Shown one piece after another: positions 16,974-27,123 of a DNA stretch of 42,110 nt. The notes beneath the pieces were generated by a model, which searched no databases, had not been told where the DNA came from, and worked only from the letters and a program-made list of their open reading frames with translations. Source of the stretch: Pelagibacteraceae bacterium. Its GTDB lineage: Bacteria > Pseudomonadota > Alphaproteobacteria > HIMB59 > GCA-002718135. The DNA is taken from NCBI GenBank assembly GCA_017639935.1, contig JAGFWP010000047.1:1-42110 (forward strand), read 5' to 3'. The position numbers and the translations under genes were made by a program. Position 1 is the stretch's first letter, and each line of letters opens with the position of its first letter.

Positions 16974-19055
16974 ATGAGATCTGAAAAAATTAATCCCCTT
17001 TTCTCACCCATATCTTCATTATCAGGTATAGGGCCTAAATTAGAAGTATTATTTAATCGATTAGTTGGTCCAAAATTAATACACTTGCTTTTGCACATTC
17101 CTTATAATGTGATTAAACGAAACAGGCATGAAAATATTCATCAAGCCCTAATTAACAGTATTGTGACTCTGAAAGTCAAAATATTAGAACACAAACCCTC
17201 TCGATTTAAAAAACAACCGTATAAAGTAAATTGTATGTGTGGTGAAGTTCCTATTGATATAGTTTTCTTCTATGCCCGCCATCCTGTTATCAAAACTACC
17301 CTTCCTGTTGAATCAGAAAGATTCATTTCAGGTAAATTAGAATACTTTAGAAATACTTTTCAGATAACTCATCCTTCACATATAATTGAAGTCGAAAAAA
17401 TCAATGAGCTGAAAGAAATAGAACCCATTTATGGTTTGACTGCAGGATTGTCTCAAAGAATTCTCTTAAAGAATATGCAAAAGATCCTTCTTTTGATCCC
17501 AGAACTAGAGGAATGGATAGAAAATAAAATTATTAAAAAATATTCATTTAAATCCTGGAAAAACTCATTGCTCTCCATTCACAATCCTAAATCATCAGAT
17601 GATTTGATATATTCAAATGTGCATAGGAGAAGATTGGCTTTTGATGAATTATTATCCCACCAATTGGCTATAGCAATCATTAGAAATTATAATCAAAAAC
17701 AAAAAGGAATAGAATTTAAATCTTCCTCTCTTTTAGTTGATAATTTTATTGAATTATTACCTTTCAAATTAACAAACTCTCAAAAAAATGTGTGGAAGGA
17801 AATAAAGGAAGATTTAACTTCATCGCATCAAATGGTCAGACTGTTACAAGGAGACGTTGGTTCAGGAAAAACAATCATTGCTCTGCTGACAATATTGCAA
17901 GCTATTGAATCAGGTTTTCAAACAGCAATGATGGTTCCGACTAGTATATTGGCATTTCAACATTTTAATAATGTTCAAATCTTATTTAAAAAATTAGACA
18001 TAAAGATCATCATCTTAACAGGAAAAGATAAGGGCAATTCTAGGTTAGAAAAGTTAAAAAAAATTAAAAGCGGTGAAGCAAAGCTTGTTATCGGCACTCA
18101 TGCTCTAATTCAAGATGATGTAACGTTCAATTCAATTGGCTTGGTTGTAATTGATGAACAGCATCGGTTTGGAGTTTTTCAAAGGATGGCTTTCACAAAT
18201 AAGGGTAGAAAACCATCAATATTAGTTATGAGCGCCACACCTATACCAAGAACGCTTGCCCTGGCTGCATATGGAGACATGGATGAAAGTAAAATCACTG
18301 AAAAACCTATAGGAAGACTTCCAATTAAAACAACTTCATTGTCTATACTCAAGGAAAAGAAATTAATTGAACGACTTCTTATAAAACTTCAATCCAATGA
18401 AAAAACTTACTGGGTATGCCCATTAATAGAAGAATCAGAAGAACTGGATTTAAAGGCTGCTAAAGATAGATATGAAAATTTAAATAAAATTTTTAATAAA
18501 AAAGTATTAATCATTCATGGTCAATTAAAAGAAAAAGAAAAAGAAGAGGTAATGCATAAGTTTCAAAATGAAGATTATAAAATATTGGTTTCAACTACTG
18601 TCATAGAAGTTGGAATTGATATAAAAGAAGCAACAACAATAATTATCGAACATGCTGAACGATTTGGATTAGCTCAACTCCATCAATTAAGAGGACGTGT
18701 TGGAAGAAATGATATCCAATCATCTTGTATATTGCTTCATAAAGATCAAATTGGTGAGAATGCAAAAAAAAGAATTATAAAAATGAAAGAAACTAATGAT
18801 GGTTTTGAAATTGCTAAAAAAGATTTGGAAATCAGAGGTCCAGGCGAAGTGCTTGGGAGAAAGCAGTCGGGTCTCCCCTCTTTTCAGATTGCAGACTTGA
18901 GTTTTGATGGTGATTTATTAGAAGATGTAAGAAAGTATGTTGACTTAATCTTCCAAAATGATCCTAAACTTGAAACTAATGAAGGAATGAATTTAAAAAA
19001 TTTACTCTATTTATTCGAAAGAGATGTTGCAATTAAAACCCTACAGGCAGGATAA
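16974..19055 (+). CDS. recG: ATP-dependent DNA helicase RecG
   Basis: A 693-aa branched-DNA helicase that regresses stalled forks and processes recombination intermediates. An N-terminal wedge/OB domain (about 1-230) with SSLSGIGPK near residue 14 precedes the core: Walker A GDVGSGKTI (near 293), DEQHRFG (near 393), SATPIPRTLAL, and motif VI QLRGRVGRND. The closing LFERD region is typical. Its TAA shares its last base with the ATG of the next gene. It is divergent from sdhE-mfd across 66 bp. Confidence 0.97.
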   Translation: MRSEKINPLFSPISSLSGIGPKLEVLFNRLVGPKLIHLLLHIPYNVIKRNRHENIHQALINSIVTLKVKILEHKPSRFKKQPYKVNCMCGEVPIDIVFFYARHPVIKTTLPVESERFISGKLEYFRNTFQITHPSHIIEVEKINELKEIEPIYGLTAGLSQRILLKNMQKILLLIPELEEWIENKIIKKYSFKSWKNSLLSIHNPKSSDDLIYSNVHRRRLAFDELLSHQLAIAIIRNYNQKQKGIEFKSSSLLVDNFIELLPFKLTNSQKNVWKEIKEDLTSSHQMVRLLQGDVGSGKTIIALLTILQAIESGFQTAMMVPTSILAFQHFNNVQILFKKLDIKIIILTGKDKGNSRLEKLKKIKSGEAKLVIGTHALIQDDVTFNSIGLVVIDEQHRFGVFQRMAFTNKGRKPSILVMSATPIPRTLALAAYGDMDESKITEKPIGRLPIKTTSLSILKEKKLIERLLIKLQSNEKTYWVCPLIEESEELDLKAAKDRYENLNKIFNKKVLIIHGQLKEKEKEEVMHKFQNEDYKILVSTTVIEVGIDIKEATTIIIEHAERFGLAQLHQLRGRVGRNDIQSSCILLHKDQIGENAKKRIIKMKETNDGFEIAKKDLEIRGPGEVLGRKQSGLPSFQIADLSFDGDLLEDVRKYVDLIFQNDPKLETNEGMNLKNLLYLFERDVAIKTLQAG

Positions 19056-19504
19056 TGGACAAAAATATTTTCAAAAAAGGAATAAACTTTCAGTGTCAAG
19101 GATCGTCAAATTGTTGTGTATCTCGAGGAAATTATGGGTATGTGTATTTAAGTAAAAAAGATCTAACCAACCTAGCAAAATATTTAAATTTAACGACCAA
19201 TTTATTCGAAAAAAAGTATTGCGAATTTTCAGATGGTTATCTTCATTTAAGAGAATTTAATATTAATGGAAATTGTCAATTTTTAACAAATAAAAAATGC
19301 TCTATTTATGCTGCAAGACCCATTCAATGCAGGACATGGCCTTTTTGGGAAGAAAATATGAATGCTAAAAAATGGGAGGGAGAACTATTAGATTTTTGTC
19401 CAGGTATAGGAAAAGGGAGAAAAATAAGCGCTTCTATAATTCAAAAAAAAATTAATAGAGAAATGAAAAATGATAAACAAATAATAAAAGAAGAGAAGGG
19501 TTAA
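19055..19504 (+). CDS. YkgJ-family Cys-cluster protein (putative zinc/iron-sulfur binding)
   Basis: A 149-aa member of the YkgJ/UPF0153 cysteine-cluster family. The pattern is FQCQGSSNCC (residues 10-19), then CQFLTNKKCSIYAARPIQCRTWPFW (split here as CQF, KKCSIY, RPIQCRTWPFW) and a final CPG. These cysteines likely hold zinc or an Fe-S cluster. Function is unknown. It starts at the last base of the recG stop codon, so it is co-translated with RecG, and it ends 5 bp from a convergent small gene. Confidence 0.82.
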   Translation: MDKNIFKKGINFQCQGSSNCCVSRGNYGYVYLSKKDLTNLAKYLNLTTNLFEKKYCEFSDGYLHLREFNINGNCQFLTNKKCSIYAARPIQCRTWPFWEENMNAKKWEGELLDFCPGIGKGRKISASIIQKKINREMKNDKQIIKEEKG

Positions 19505-19509
19505 ATATA

Positions 19510-19695
19510 TTAATTTCCAGTTGACACAAATTCCATTTCTTTAAATTTTCCAATATATTTATGGTTATGTTTTTTTAATAAAATTTTAATAGTTGTCCCT
19601 TCAAGGACCACTTCTAATATTTGATCGTTTTTTTTTAATATATCACAATTTTTCGTAACACCAGTTTCAATATTTTGTATTATCGTTTTCTGCAT
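19510..19695 (-). CDS. Small hypothetical protein (61 aa)
   Basis: I do not recognise this protein. The ATG at 19695 is chosen because the reading frame upstream of it runs through the tRNA-Lys gene. The 61-aa product is Lys/Ile-rich and predicted mostly beta (alternating ILEVVLEGTTIKILLKKH), without membrane segment or signal peptide. It may be co-transcribed with tRNA-Lys, whose 3' end lies 22 bp upstream. It converges on the YkgJ-like gene with a 5-bp gap, which fits a real gene in a compact genome. Confidence 0.6.
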   Translation of the reverse strand: MQKTIIQNIETGVTKNCDILKKNDQILEVVLEGTTIKILLKKHNHKYIGKFKEMEFVSTGN

Positions 19696-19717
19696 TTTAT
19701 TGGATAACCTTTTGTAA

Positions 19718-19793
<76 letters not shown>

Positions 19794-19809
19794 ATACATT
19801 TGAAAGTTC

Positions 19810-19836
19810 TATATAGTTCAAATAATTTTAACGCAA
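19810..19836 (-). promoter_or_regulatory. Putative promoter of tRNA-Lys
   Basis: On the minus strand TTGCGT (19836-19831) precedes TATATA (19815-19810) with a 15-nt spacer, and the tRNA begins 17 nt further. The spacing equals that of the tRNA-Ser promoter candidate, which supports both a little. Confidence 0.35.
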
Positions 19837-19846
19837 GTAATTATAA

Positions 19847-20341
19847 TTAGATATTTTTTTTATCTAGAATATCAATTGTATTTTTAGATACAAACTTAGA
19901 AACATCACCTCCAAGTTTGTGAACTTCTTTAATAAAATTAGATGATATAAATGAATATTTTTCTGACGACATAAGAAAGATAGTCTCAAGTCCAGGATTA
20001 AGTTGATAATTCATTCCAGTCATTTGAAATTCATATTCAAAATCAGATACTGCTCTTAATCCACGCATAATGCAAATTACGTTATTTTTAATTGCATAAT
20101 CAGTTAATAAGCCTCTTATAGTATCTACTGATATATCTGCATTATTTTCAAGATAAGTTGTTATATCTGATAAAATTAAATTTTTACGATCATCTGCTGA
20201 AAGTAATGGTTTTTTATTAATATTATCAGCCACGCCAACAATTAATTTATCAACTATCTTAAGTGATCTCTTAATAATATCCAAATGACCAAAAGTTAAT
20301 GGATCAAAAGTACCTGGATATATTCCTATTCTAGTTGCCAT
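19847..20341 (-). CDS. coaD: Phosphopantetheine adenylyltransferase
   Basis: A 164-aa nucleotidyltransferase that makes dephospho-CoA from 4'-phosphopantetheine and ATP, the penultimate step of CoA synthesis. IYPGTFDPLTFGH carries the TxGH motif (16-19), MRGLRAVSDFEYEFQM is the substrate-binding helix, and SSNFIKEV matches the family's ISSxxVRE region. It abuts the gyrA stop with no gap, an arrangement common in alphaproteobacteria. Confidence 0.96.
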   Translation of the reverse strand: MATRIGIYPGTFDPLTFGHLDIIKRSLKIVDKLIVGVADNINKKPLLSADDRKNLILSDITTYLENNADISVDTIRGLLTDYAIKNNVICIMRGLRAVSDFEYEFQMTGMNYQLNPGLETIFLMSSEKYSFISSNFIKEVHKLGGDVSKFVSKNTIDILDKKNI

Positions 20342-23011
20342 CTAATTACTTTCAAGATTTCCAACTCTAGATACATAAACTATTTTATCTCCTTCAGGTA
20401 TCTTAAATATAGAAACGCCTTGAGTTGTTCTGCCAGCTATTCTGATTTGACTAATATTAACTCTGATAATTTGACCTTTGTCACTTACCATAATAATTTG
20501 ATCATATTCATTAATTACAAAACAATCATTTACTTTACCGTTTTTCGGAGTCGTTAGAATGCCCGTTATCCCTTTTCCCCCTCTATTGGATATTCTGTAT
20601 TCATATGCAGAAGATCGTTTACCGAATCCTTTAGTGGTTATAGCCAATAAGAATTCTTCATTTTTTTGCAATTCTATAAAATCATCTCTGATATTATTTT
20701 TATTGTTTTTCCTGTTTTCTGATGCGTATTTTAAGTATTCTTGTCTTATCGACATATCTATAAATGAATGTTTTAGTACTGATTGAGAAATTATATAATT
20801 ATTTTTTTCTAATTTGATTCCACGAACGCCTCCGGAATTAAGACCGGTAAATAATCTTAATTTTTTTATTGGAAAACGTAAACATTTTCCATCTGAACTA
20901 GATAGAAGAATATCCTGATCATCATTTGCAATTTTTACACTTATTAATTCATCTTTTGGTTTAAGTTTAATACTTAATTTTCCAGTCTCTCTTAATTCTC
21001 TTTTGCCACTTTTTGCGATGTCAATTAATTTATTTTTTCTTATCATTCCGTTTTTGGTAACAAAAATCACTAAATTAGAACGTAATTCAGCTTCATTTAA
21101 AGGTAGGGGTAAAAAAGTAGCTATCTTTTCATCTTGAGCAAAAGGCAAAAGATTAATAATTGGTTTTCCTCTTGCTTTTAAACTTGCTTCGGGAATATCA
21201 AATGATTTTAACGCATAAACTTTTCCAAAGCTAGAGAATACAAGTAATTTAGTATGAGTATCAGTTAAGTGAATTTCTTTAACAAAATCCTCTTCACGCG
21301 TAGACATTCCTGTTTTGCCTTTCCCCCCCCTGTTTTGCGCGCGATAATTTTCTAATAGGGATCTTTTTATATAACCATTGTTGGATATAGTAATAATGAT
21401 ATTTTTTTTTTCAATATAATTAATATCATCAATTTGTTCGTATTCTTTTTCAATAATTTCACTACGTCTAGGTGTTGAAAATTCATTTTTAATTTCACTT
21501 AATTCATTTTTAATCACTAACAATAACTTTTCTCTAGAGTTTAATATTTTTAAATAATCTTGAATCTCTAGAATTATATTTTCTAATTCTTTTTTGATAT
21601 CATCACGTTCAAGACCGGTTAATTTATGTAATCTTAAATCGAGAATGGCTTTTGCTTGATTTTCAGAAAAAATATATGAATTATTAGATAGTTGGCTGAT
21701 TTGATCTTCAATCAGTTTAATAAAATTTACATTTGTTTTTGTTAATTTCCACTTTTTTCCAATCAATTTGTCTTTAGCTTCTTTTGAATCTTTAGATTTT
21801 TTTATTAATTCAATAATTTGATCAATATTATTATTTGCTACAACTAATCCAATTAAAACATGGGCTTTTTTTCTAGCTTTATTTAGATCGAATGTCGTTC
21901 TTTTAGACACAATCTCTTCTCTAAATTCTATAAAAGAAGAAATGATTTGTTTTAAATTTAATTGTTCTGGCTTGCCTTTGTTGAGTGCAAGCATATTTGA
22001 ATTAAAAGAGGTTTGAAGTAAAGTGTGCTTATAAAGCTGGTTTAAAATTATATTTGCATCCACATCTTTCTTTAATTCAATTACTATACGAACACCCTTA
22101 CGGTCAGATTCATCGCGAAGATCTGAAATCCCTTCAATAATATTATTTTTCACAGTATCTGCAATTTTTTCTAACAATTTTGATTTGTTAACTTGATAAG
22201 GAATTTCATGCACAATAATTGCTTCTCTATCTTTTCTAAATTCTTCAATGGATGTTTTTGACCTAATTATGCAGCCTCCTCTCCCTGTCTGAAATGCCTC
22301 TTTTATACCTTTAATTCCTATTATTTGAGCTCCTGTAGGAAAATCTGGGCCTAAAACAAATTTTTCAAGATCTTCAATACCGCATTCAGGATAATCTATG
22401 GCATAAAGTGTAGCATCAATTACTTCTCCCAAATTATGAGGAGCAATATTTGTTGCCATACCTACAGCTATGCCTGAAGAGCCATTAACAAGAAGATTGG
22501 GAAATTGTGCAGGAAGAACAGTTGGTTCAAAAATTGAATCATCATAATTAGGTTGAAATATTATAGTTTCTTTATCAAGATCAGTTATTATTTTTTCTGA
22601 TATTTTTGCTAAACGAGCCTCAGTATATCGCATTGCAGCCGGAGGATCGCCATCAAGAGAACCAAAATTTCCTTGACCATCTATTAACTCTAAGCGCATC
22701 GAAAAATCTTGAGCCATTCTCACCATCGAATCATATATAGCCGCATCTCCATGTGGATGATACTTACCCATAACATCTCCGACTATTCTTGCTGATTTTT
22801 TATAAGATTTATTATAATTATAACCTGATTCATTCATTGCGTATAAAATACGTCGATGAACAGGTTTGAGACCGTCCCTTATGTCTGGCAAGGCTCTAGA
22901 GACTATTACAGACATTGCATAGTCTAGATATGACTTTTTCATTTCTTCAACCAAAGAAATGCTTGATATTTTCTCCGATTTACTTGGATTTTGAGAGGTA
23001 ATAGAGTTCAC
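20342..23011 (-). CDS. gyrA: DNA gyrase subunit A
   Basis: An 889-aa type II topoisomerase subunit. The breakage-reunion domain has [19 protein letters not shown] (83-101) and catalytic Tyr129 (MRYTEARL). The C-terminal beta-pinwheel carries the GyrA box RAQNRGGKG and a second SNRGGKG. The position equal to E. coli Ser83 is Ala90, and Asp87 is conserved as Asp94; alanine there occurs naturally in several alphaproteobacteria. The start is GTG at 23011, chosen because about 26 residues before KSYLDYAMS suit the family. An AAGGA lies rather far upstream (about 16 nt). Confidence 0.97.
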   Translation of the reverse strand: MNSITSQNPSKSEKISSISLVEEMKKSYLDYAMSVIVSRALPDIRDGLKPVHRRILYAMNESGYNYNKSYKKSARIVGDVMGKYHPHGDAAIYDSMVRMAQDFSMRLELIDGQGNFGSLDGDPPAAMRYTEARLAKISEKIITDLDKETIIFQPNYDDSIFEPTVLPAQFPNLLVNGSSGIAVGMATNIAPHNLGEVIDATLYAIDYPECGIEDLEKFVLGPDFPTGAQIIGIKGIKEAFQTGRGGCIIRSKTSIEEFRKDREAIIVHEIPYQVNKSKLLEKIADTVKNNIIEGISDLRDESDRKGVRIVIELKKDVDANIILNQLYKHTLLQTSFNSNMLALNKGKPEQLNLKQIISSFIEFREEIVSKRTTFDLNKARKKAHVLIGLVVANNNIDQIIELIKKSKDSKEAKDKLIGKKWKLTKTNVNFIKLIEDQISQLSNNSYIFSENQAKAILDLRLHKLTGLERDDIKKELENIILEIQDYLKILNSREKLLLVIKNELSEIKNEFSTPRRSEIIEKEYEQIDDINYIEKKNIIITISNNGYIKRSLLENYRAQNRGGKGKTGMSTREEDFVKEIHLTDTHTKLLVFSSFGKVYALKSFDIPEASLKARGKPIINLLPFAQDEKIATFLPLPLNEAELRSNLVIFVTKNGMIRKNKLIDIAKSGKRELRETGKLSIKLKPKDELISVKIANDDQDILLSSSDGKCLRFPIKKLRLFTGLNSGGVRGIKLEKNNYIISQSVLKHSFIDMSIRQEYLKYASENRKNNKNNIRDDFIELQKNEEFLLAITTKGFGKRSSAYEYRISNRGGKGITGILTTPKNGKVNDCFVINEYDQIIMVSDKGQIIRVNISQIRIAGRTTQGVSIFKIPEGDKIVYVSRVGNLESN

Positions 23012-23041
23012 AGATAAAAAAGAAAATCCTTATTTTTTGGT

Positions 23042-23063
23042 GTTTTTTATATGTTTTTTATAT
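23042..23063. repeat. Tandem 11-bp repeat upstream of gyrA
   Basis: GTTTTTTATAT occurs twice head to tail (23042-23052 and 23053-23063), about 30-52 bp upstream of the gyrA start. The 11-bp period is one helical turn of phased A-tracts, so it could bend promoter DNA or sense supercoiling. It could also be chance in AT-rich sequence. Confidence 0.55.
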
Positions 23064-23158
23064 CAAATTTATAAGACATAAACAATCCATAAAATTTAGA
23101 TAACTGATTTAAATATTTCTTATTATTCAGATAAATAATTTATGTTTTTAATAAAAAA

Positions 23159-23629
23159 TTAGAAAGGAATGTCATCATCAGATTCAGAAGAATCAGTATT
23201 TATTGAACTAATTGGATTTTCAGAACTAGAAGTTTCCTGATCATTGTCTTTTATTTGATCCTGATTATTATTAGCGCTTCTTGAGTCTAATAGTGTCAAA
23301 TTAGAGTTAAAACCTTGCAAAACTACCTCTGTGGTGTATCTGTCGTTGCCGTCTTGGTCTTGCCACTTACGCGTTTGAAGCTCTCCTTCAACATAAATTT
23401 TTGAACCTTTTTTTACATATTTTTCAACTATATCTACTAAGCCGTCACCAAAAACTACAATGTTGTGCCAAGAAGTTTTATCTCTTTGCTCCTGAGTGTT
23501 TTTATCTCTCCATCTTTTTGAAGTTGCCATAGAAAAAGTAGCCATTTTGCTGCCAGTCTGCATAGAACGTATTTCAGGATCCCTGCCTAAATTACCCAAT
23601 AAAATAACCTTATTTACACTTCCAGCCAT
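23159..23629 (-). CDS. ssb: Single-stranded DNA-binding protein
   Basis: A 156-aa OB-fold protein that coats single-stranded DNA. The N-terminal domain (1-110) has NKVILLGNLGRDPEIR, SWHNIVVFG and KGSKIYVEGELQTRKW. A Ser/Asn/Asp-rich linker leads to the acidic tip DDDIPF that docks partner proteins. It is divergent from uvrA, with 69 bp between the two starts, and 147 bp upstream of gyrA on the same strand. Confidence 0.97.
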   Translation of the reverse strand: MAGSVNKVILLGNLGRDPEIRSMQTGSKMATFSMATSKRWRDKNTQEQRDKTSWHNIVVFGDGLVDIVEKYVKKGSKIYVEGELQTRKWQDQDGNDRYTTEVVLQGFNSNLTLLDSRSANNNQDQIKDNDQETSSSENPISSINTDSSESDDDIPF

Positions 23630-23637
23630 ATTTTTCT

Positions 23638-23657
23638 TATGTATATCTATGTATATC
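23638..23657. repeat. Tandem 10-bp repeat in the ssb/uvrA divergent promoter
   Basis: TATGTATATC occurs twice head to tail (23638-23647 and 23648-23657), 9 bp from the ssb start on one side and 42 bp from the uvrA start on the other. It could be a paired binding site. No LexA-type GTTC-N7-GTTC box is visible in this intergenic region. Confidence 0.55.
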
Positions 23658-23698
23658 CTTATAACAAAATTTTTTAATTAACTATAAAATAATTATCG

Positions 23699-26503
23699 AT
23701 GAATCTGGATAAAATTATAATTAAAGGAGCTAGAGAGCACAATCTTAAAAATATTAATTTAGAGATACCAAAAAATAAACTAATTGTAATTACTGGCGTC
23801 AGCGGATCAGGAAAATCAACGTTGGCTTTTGATACAATTTACTCTGAGGGACAGAGAAAATATGTTGAAAGTTTATCAGCGTATGCACGTCAATTTCTAC
23901 AAATGATGAACAAACCAGATGTAGACAGTATTGACGGATTATCACCTGCTATTTCAATTGAACAAAAAACTACACAAAAAAATCCAAGAAGTACTGTTGG
24001 TACTGTGACAGAAATTTATGATTATCTTAGAGTTTTATATGCCAGAGTCGGAACACCCTATTCACCTACTACGGGACTACCAATTAAATCACAAAGTGTT
24101 AGTGAAATAACTGATTCTGTGTTGTCCAATAACCAAAAAAACAGAATATATATTCTTTCACCCATAGTAAGGGGCAGAAAAGGTGAATATAAAAAAGAAA
24201 TCGAAGAATTAAAAAAGAAAGGATATCAGAGATTAAAAATAGATAATGAGATTTATGAGATTCATGAAACTCCTTCATTAAAAAAGAATTTTAAACACAA
24301 CATAGATGTCTTAATTGACAGAATAACTGTAAAAAAAGATATCAAGCAAAGATTGGCGGAAAGTATTGAGGTTGGTTTAACTTTATCAGAGGGACTTATA
24401 TACATAGAAAATTTAGAAACAAAAAAAATACAAATATATTCTTCAAAATTCGCATGTCCGGTTTCAGGTTTCTCAATTGAAGAAGTTGAACCAAGGTTGT
24501 TCAGTTTTAATGCACCTTTGGGTGCCTGTTCTGAATGCGATGGTCTTGGAATTGAAAAATTTTTTGATGAAAATAAGATTGTTCCCGATGAATCCCGTTC
24601 TGTTATTGAAGGAGCTATAAAACCATGGGAAACTAAGGTTTTTGGTTATCAAAAAAAAATGTTTCTAGAAACAATCTCAAAGATTCTTAAGCAATTTAAT
24701 ATTTCTATAAAAACATCGTGGAAAAATATTCCAAAAACAGTGAAAAATTTAATTCTATATGGAGATGATAATTCTACAATTATTGGTCTAAATAAATTTG
24801 AAGGAATCACTAATTTTATTGATCGTAAATATTCTCAAACAGAAAGATTTTGGGTCCAATATGAGTTGGAAAAATATTTATCAGAACGGGATTGTGAAGT
24901 TTGTAACGGTTATAGATTGAATGAAAAAGCTCTCGCAGTTAAGATTAACAATCTTCACATCGGTGAAATAACAAAAAAATCAATAACTGAATGTTTAAAT
25001 TGGTTTAACAATTTAAAGTCAAAACTAAATCAAAGTGAAATTCAAATTGCAGAAGGAGTAATTAAAGAAATACAAGACAGGCTAAATTTTTTACATAAAG
25101 TCGGCCTTAATTATTTATCATTATCAAGAGCAAGTAAAACTCTCTCAGGAGGAGAAAGCCAAAGAATTCGCTTAGCTAGTCAAATTGGTTCCGGGTTAAC
25201 TGGTGTGCTCTATGTTCTTGATGAGCCTTCAATAGGACTTCATCAAAAAGATAATAAACAACTAATTGAAACTTTATTTAGATTGCGTGATTTAGGCAAT
25301 ACAATTATTGTCGTAGAACACGATGAAGAGGCTATAAGAAATGCTGATCACATAATTGACATTGGTCCTAAGGCAGGCATTCATGGGGGTAATATTGTTA
25401 CTGAAGGAAATTTTGCAAAAATTTTAAAAAGTAATAATAGTTTAACAGCTCAATATCTTAACAAGAAAAAAGAAATACCAGTTCCAATAAAAAGAAGAAT
25501 AGAAAGAAAATCTAATATATTTAAACTTTTAAAAGTTAAAACAAACAATCTAAAAAATCTTAATATTTCCTTTCCTTTGGGAAATTTTATCTGCATTACC
25601 GGTGTTTCAGGAAGTGGAAAATCTTCACTTATTATTGATACCCTTTTTGTTCGATTGGATGATTTTTTCAATAAGTCATTAATAAAAGATGAAAAGAATT
25701 TTAATATTAAGGGGGCAAATAATATTGATAAAATAATTGATATAGACCAATCCCCTATAGGCAGAACTCCTAGATCAAATCCTGCGACTTACACAGGTTG
25801 TTTTACACCTATTCGTGATTGGTTTGCTGGTTTAATTGAGTCTTCAGCAAGAGGTTATAAACCAGGAAGATTCTCTTTTAATGTCAGAGGTGGTCGTTGT
25901 GAATTATGTGAAGGAGCCGGATTAAAGACAATTGAAATGCATTTTTTAGCAGATGTTTATGTAAGATGTGATGTTTGTAAAGGCAGAAGATATAATAGAG
26001 AAACTTTAGAGGTTAAATATAATAATAAATCAATAGCTGATATTTTGGATATGACAGTTGAAGAAGGTTATGTTTTTTTTAACAAAATACCTTCTATAAA
26101 ACAAAAATTACAAACATTAATGGATGTGGGTTTAGATTATATTAAAATAGGTCAATCAGCTACAACGTTGTCAGGCGGAGAAGCTCAAAGAATAAAACTT
26201 TCAAAAGAATTATCAAAAAAATCAACTGGTAAAACTCTTTATATTCTTGATGAACCAACTACTGGACTTCATTTTGATGATGTAAATAAATTATTAATAA
26301 TTCTTCACAGACTTGTTGATGAAGGTAATACAGTTATAGTTATAGAACACAATCTGGATATTATTAAAACTGCAGACCACATTATTGATTTAGGGCCAGT
26401 TGGAGGAGATAAAGGTGGAAAAATCATGTTTGAAGGAACTCCGGAAAATATAATAAAAGATAAAAAAAGCTTTACAGGTAAGTATCTAAGGAACTATATT
26501 TAA
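23699..26503 (+). CDS. uvrA: Excinuclease ABC subunit A
   Basis: A 934-aa damage sensor of nucleotide excision repair with two ABC ATPase halves. Walker A motifs are GVSGSGKST (near 32) and GVSGSGKSS (near 634). Signatures are SGGESQRIRLASQ and SGGEAQRIKLSKE. Zinc-binding pairs include CSEC, CEVC, CELC and CDVC. The first zinc pair is CPVS rather than CPxC, a variant I recall from other alphaproteobacteria. It works with UvrB/UvrC (not in this window) and with Mfd encoded upstream. Confidence 0.97.
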   Translation: MNLDKIIIKGAREHNLKNINLEIPKNKLIVITGVSGSGKSTLAFDTIYSEGQRKYVESLSAYARQFLQMMNKPDVDSIDGLSPAISIEQKTTQKNPRSTVGTVTEIYDYLRVLYARVGTPYSPTTGLPIKSQSVSEITDSVLSNNQKNRIYILSPIVRGRKGEYKKEIEELKKKGYQRLKIDNEIYEIHETPSLKKNFKHNIDVLIDRITVKKDIKQRLAESIEVGLTLSEGLIYIENLETKKIQIYSSKFACPVSGFSIEEVEPRLFSFNAPLGACSECDGLGIEKFFDENKIVPDESRSVIEGAIKPWETKVFGYQKKMFLETISKILKQFNISIKTSWKNIPKTVKNLILYGDDNSTIIGLNKFEGITNFIDRKYSQTERFWVQYELEKYLSERDCEVCNGYRLNEKALAVKINNLHIGEITKKSITECLNWFNNLKSKLNQSEIQIAEGVIKEIQDRLNFLHKVGLNYLSLSRASKTLSGGESQRIRLASQIGSGLTGVLYVLDEPSIGLHQKDNKQLIETLFRLRDLGNTIIVVEHDEEAIRNADHIIDIGPKAGIHGGNIVTEGNFAKILKSNNSLTAQYLNKKKEIPVPIKRRIERKSNIFKLLKVKTNNLKNLNISFPLGNFICITGVSGSGKSSLIIDTLFVRLDDFFNKSLIKDEKNFNIKGANNIDKIIDIDQSPIGRTPRSNPATYTGCFTPIRDWFAGLIESSARGYKPGRFSFNVRGGRCELCEGAGLKTIEMHFLADVYVRCDVCKGRRYNRETLEVKYNNKSIADILDMTVEEGYVFFNKIPSIKQKLQTLMDVGLDYIKIGQSATTLSGGEAQRIKLSKELSKKSTGKTLYILDEPTTGLHFDDVNKLLIILHRLVDEGNTVIVIEHNLDIIKTADHIIDLGPVGGDKGGKIMFEGTPENIIKDKKSFTGKYLRNYI

Positions 26504-26509
26504 TTTTTT

Positions 26510-26514
26510 GGAGG
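26510..26514 (+). promoter_or_regulatory. Ribosome-binding site deciding a GTG start
   Basis: GGAGG lies 5 nt before GTG at 26520. The earlier in-frame TTG at 26508 overlaps this site, and the nearby ATG at 26518 is out of frame and stops after a few codons. GTG is therefore the probable start of the PuuD-like gene. Confidence 0.75.
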
Positions 26515-26519
26515 TAAAT

Positions 26520-27122
26520 GTGTCTAATATTTTACAATCACTAAATAGAACTGTTGTTGCGGGAATCATTTTAACGATAGTTTTATTTATAATTATGTAT
26601 TCATTAAGTGGAGGATGGCATTTAGATGCTTATTTTTGGTCGGCTATTTTCCGTTATTTGCATGTTCTTTCTGGTATTATGTGGATTGGACTCTTATATT
26701 ATTTCAATTTTGTCCAGATACCAAATATGCCAAATATACCGGATGAACAAAAACCAGCTATTGGTAAAGTTATTGCTCCTGCAGCCCTTTTTTGGTTCAG
26801 ATGGGCCGCCCTATCGACGATAATAACTGGATTAATTGTCGCCTATTTAAATGGTTACGTCAATCAAGCTATGTCTCTTGGACTTTTAGGCGGTGACGCA
26901 AAAAATATAACAATTGGCATTGGAATGTGGCTGGGTATCATTATGGCTTACAATGTATGGATGGTTATTTGGCCAAATCAGAAAAAAGCTTTAGGAATGA
27001 TAGAGGTTAGCGCAGAAGAAAAAGCAAAATCTGCGAAAACTGCGATGCTTTTTTCTAGAACAAATACATTATTGTCGATACCAATGTTGTTATCAATGGT
27101 AAGTGCTCAAAATTTATTTTAA
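26520..27122 (+). CDS. PuuD-like (urate hydroxylase N-terminal type) membrane protein
   Basis: A 200-aa integral membrane protein with about four hydrophobic segments. Conserved landmarks are FRYLHVLSGIMWIGLLYYFNF near residues 42-62 (written here as RYLHVLSG and GIMWIGLLYYFNF) and the MAYNVWMVIWPNQKK block near 145. These recall the membrane part of PuuD-type urate hydroxylase, but the C-terminal cytochrome c domain is missing. Histidines in the first helices could bind haem. Such short forms are often found in marine alphaproteobacteria, and a role in urate oxidation is not established. It follows uvrA by 16 bp and its stop abuts that of secF on the other strand. Confidence 0.65.
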   Translation: MSNILQSLNRTVVAGIILTIVLFIIMYSLSGGWHLDAYFWSAIFRYLHVLSGIMWIGLLYYFNFVQIPNMPNIPDEQKPAIGKVIAPAALFWFRWAALSTIITGLIVAYLNGYVNQAMSLGLLGGDAKNITIGIGMWLGIIMAYNVWMVIWPNQKKALGMIEVSAEEKAKSAKTAMLFSRTNTLLSIPMLLSMVSAQNLF

Positions 27123-27123
27123 A

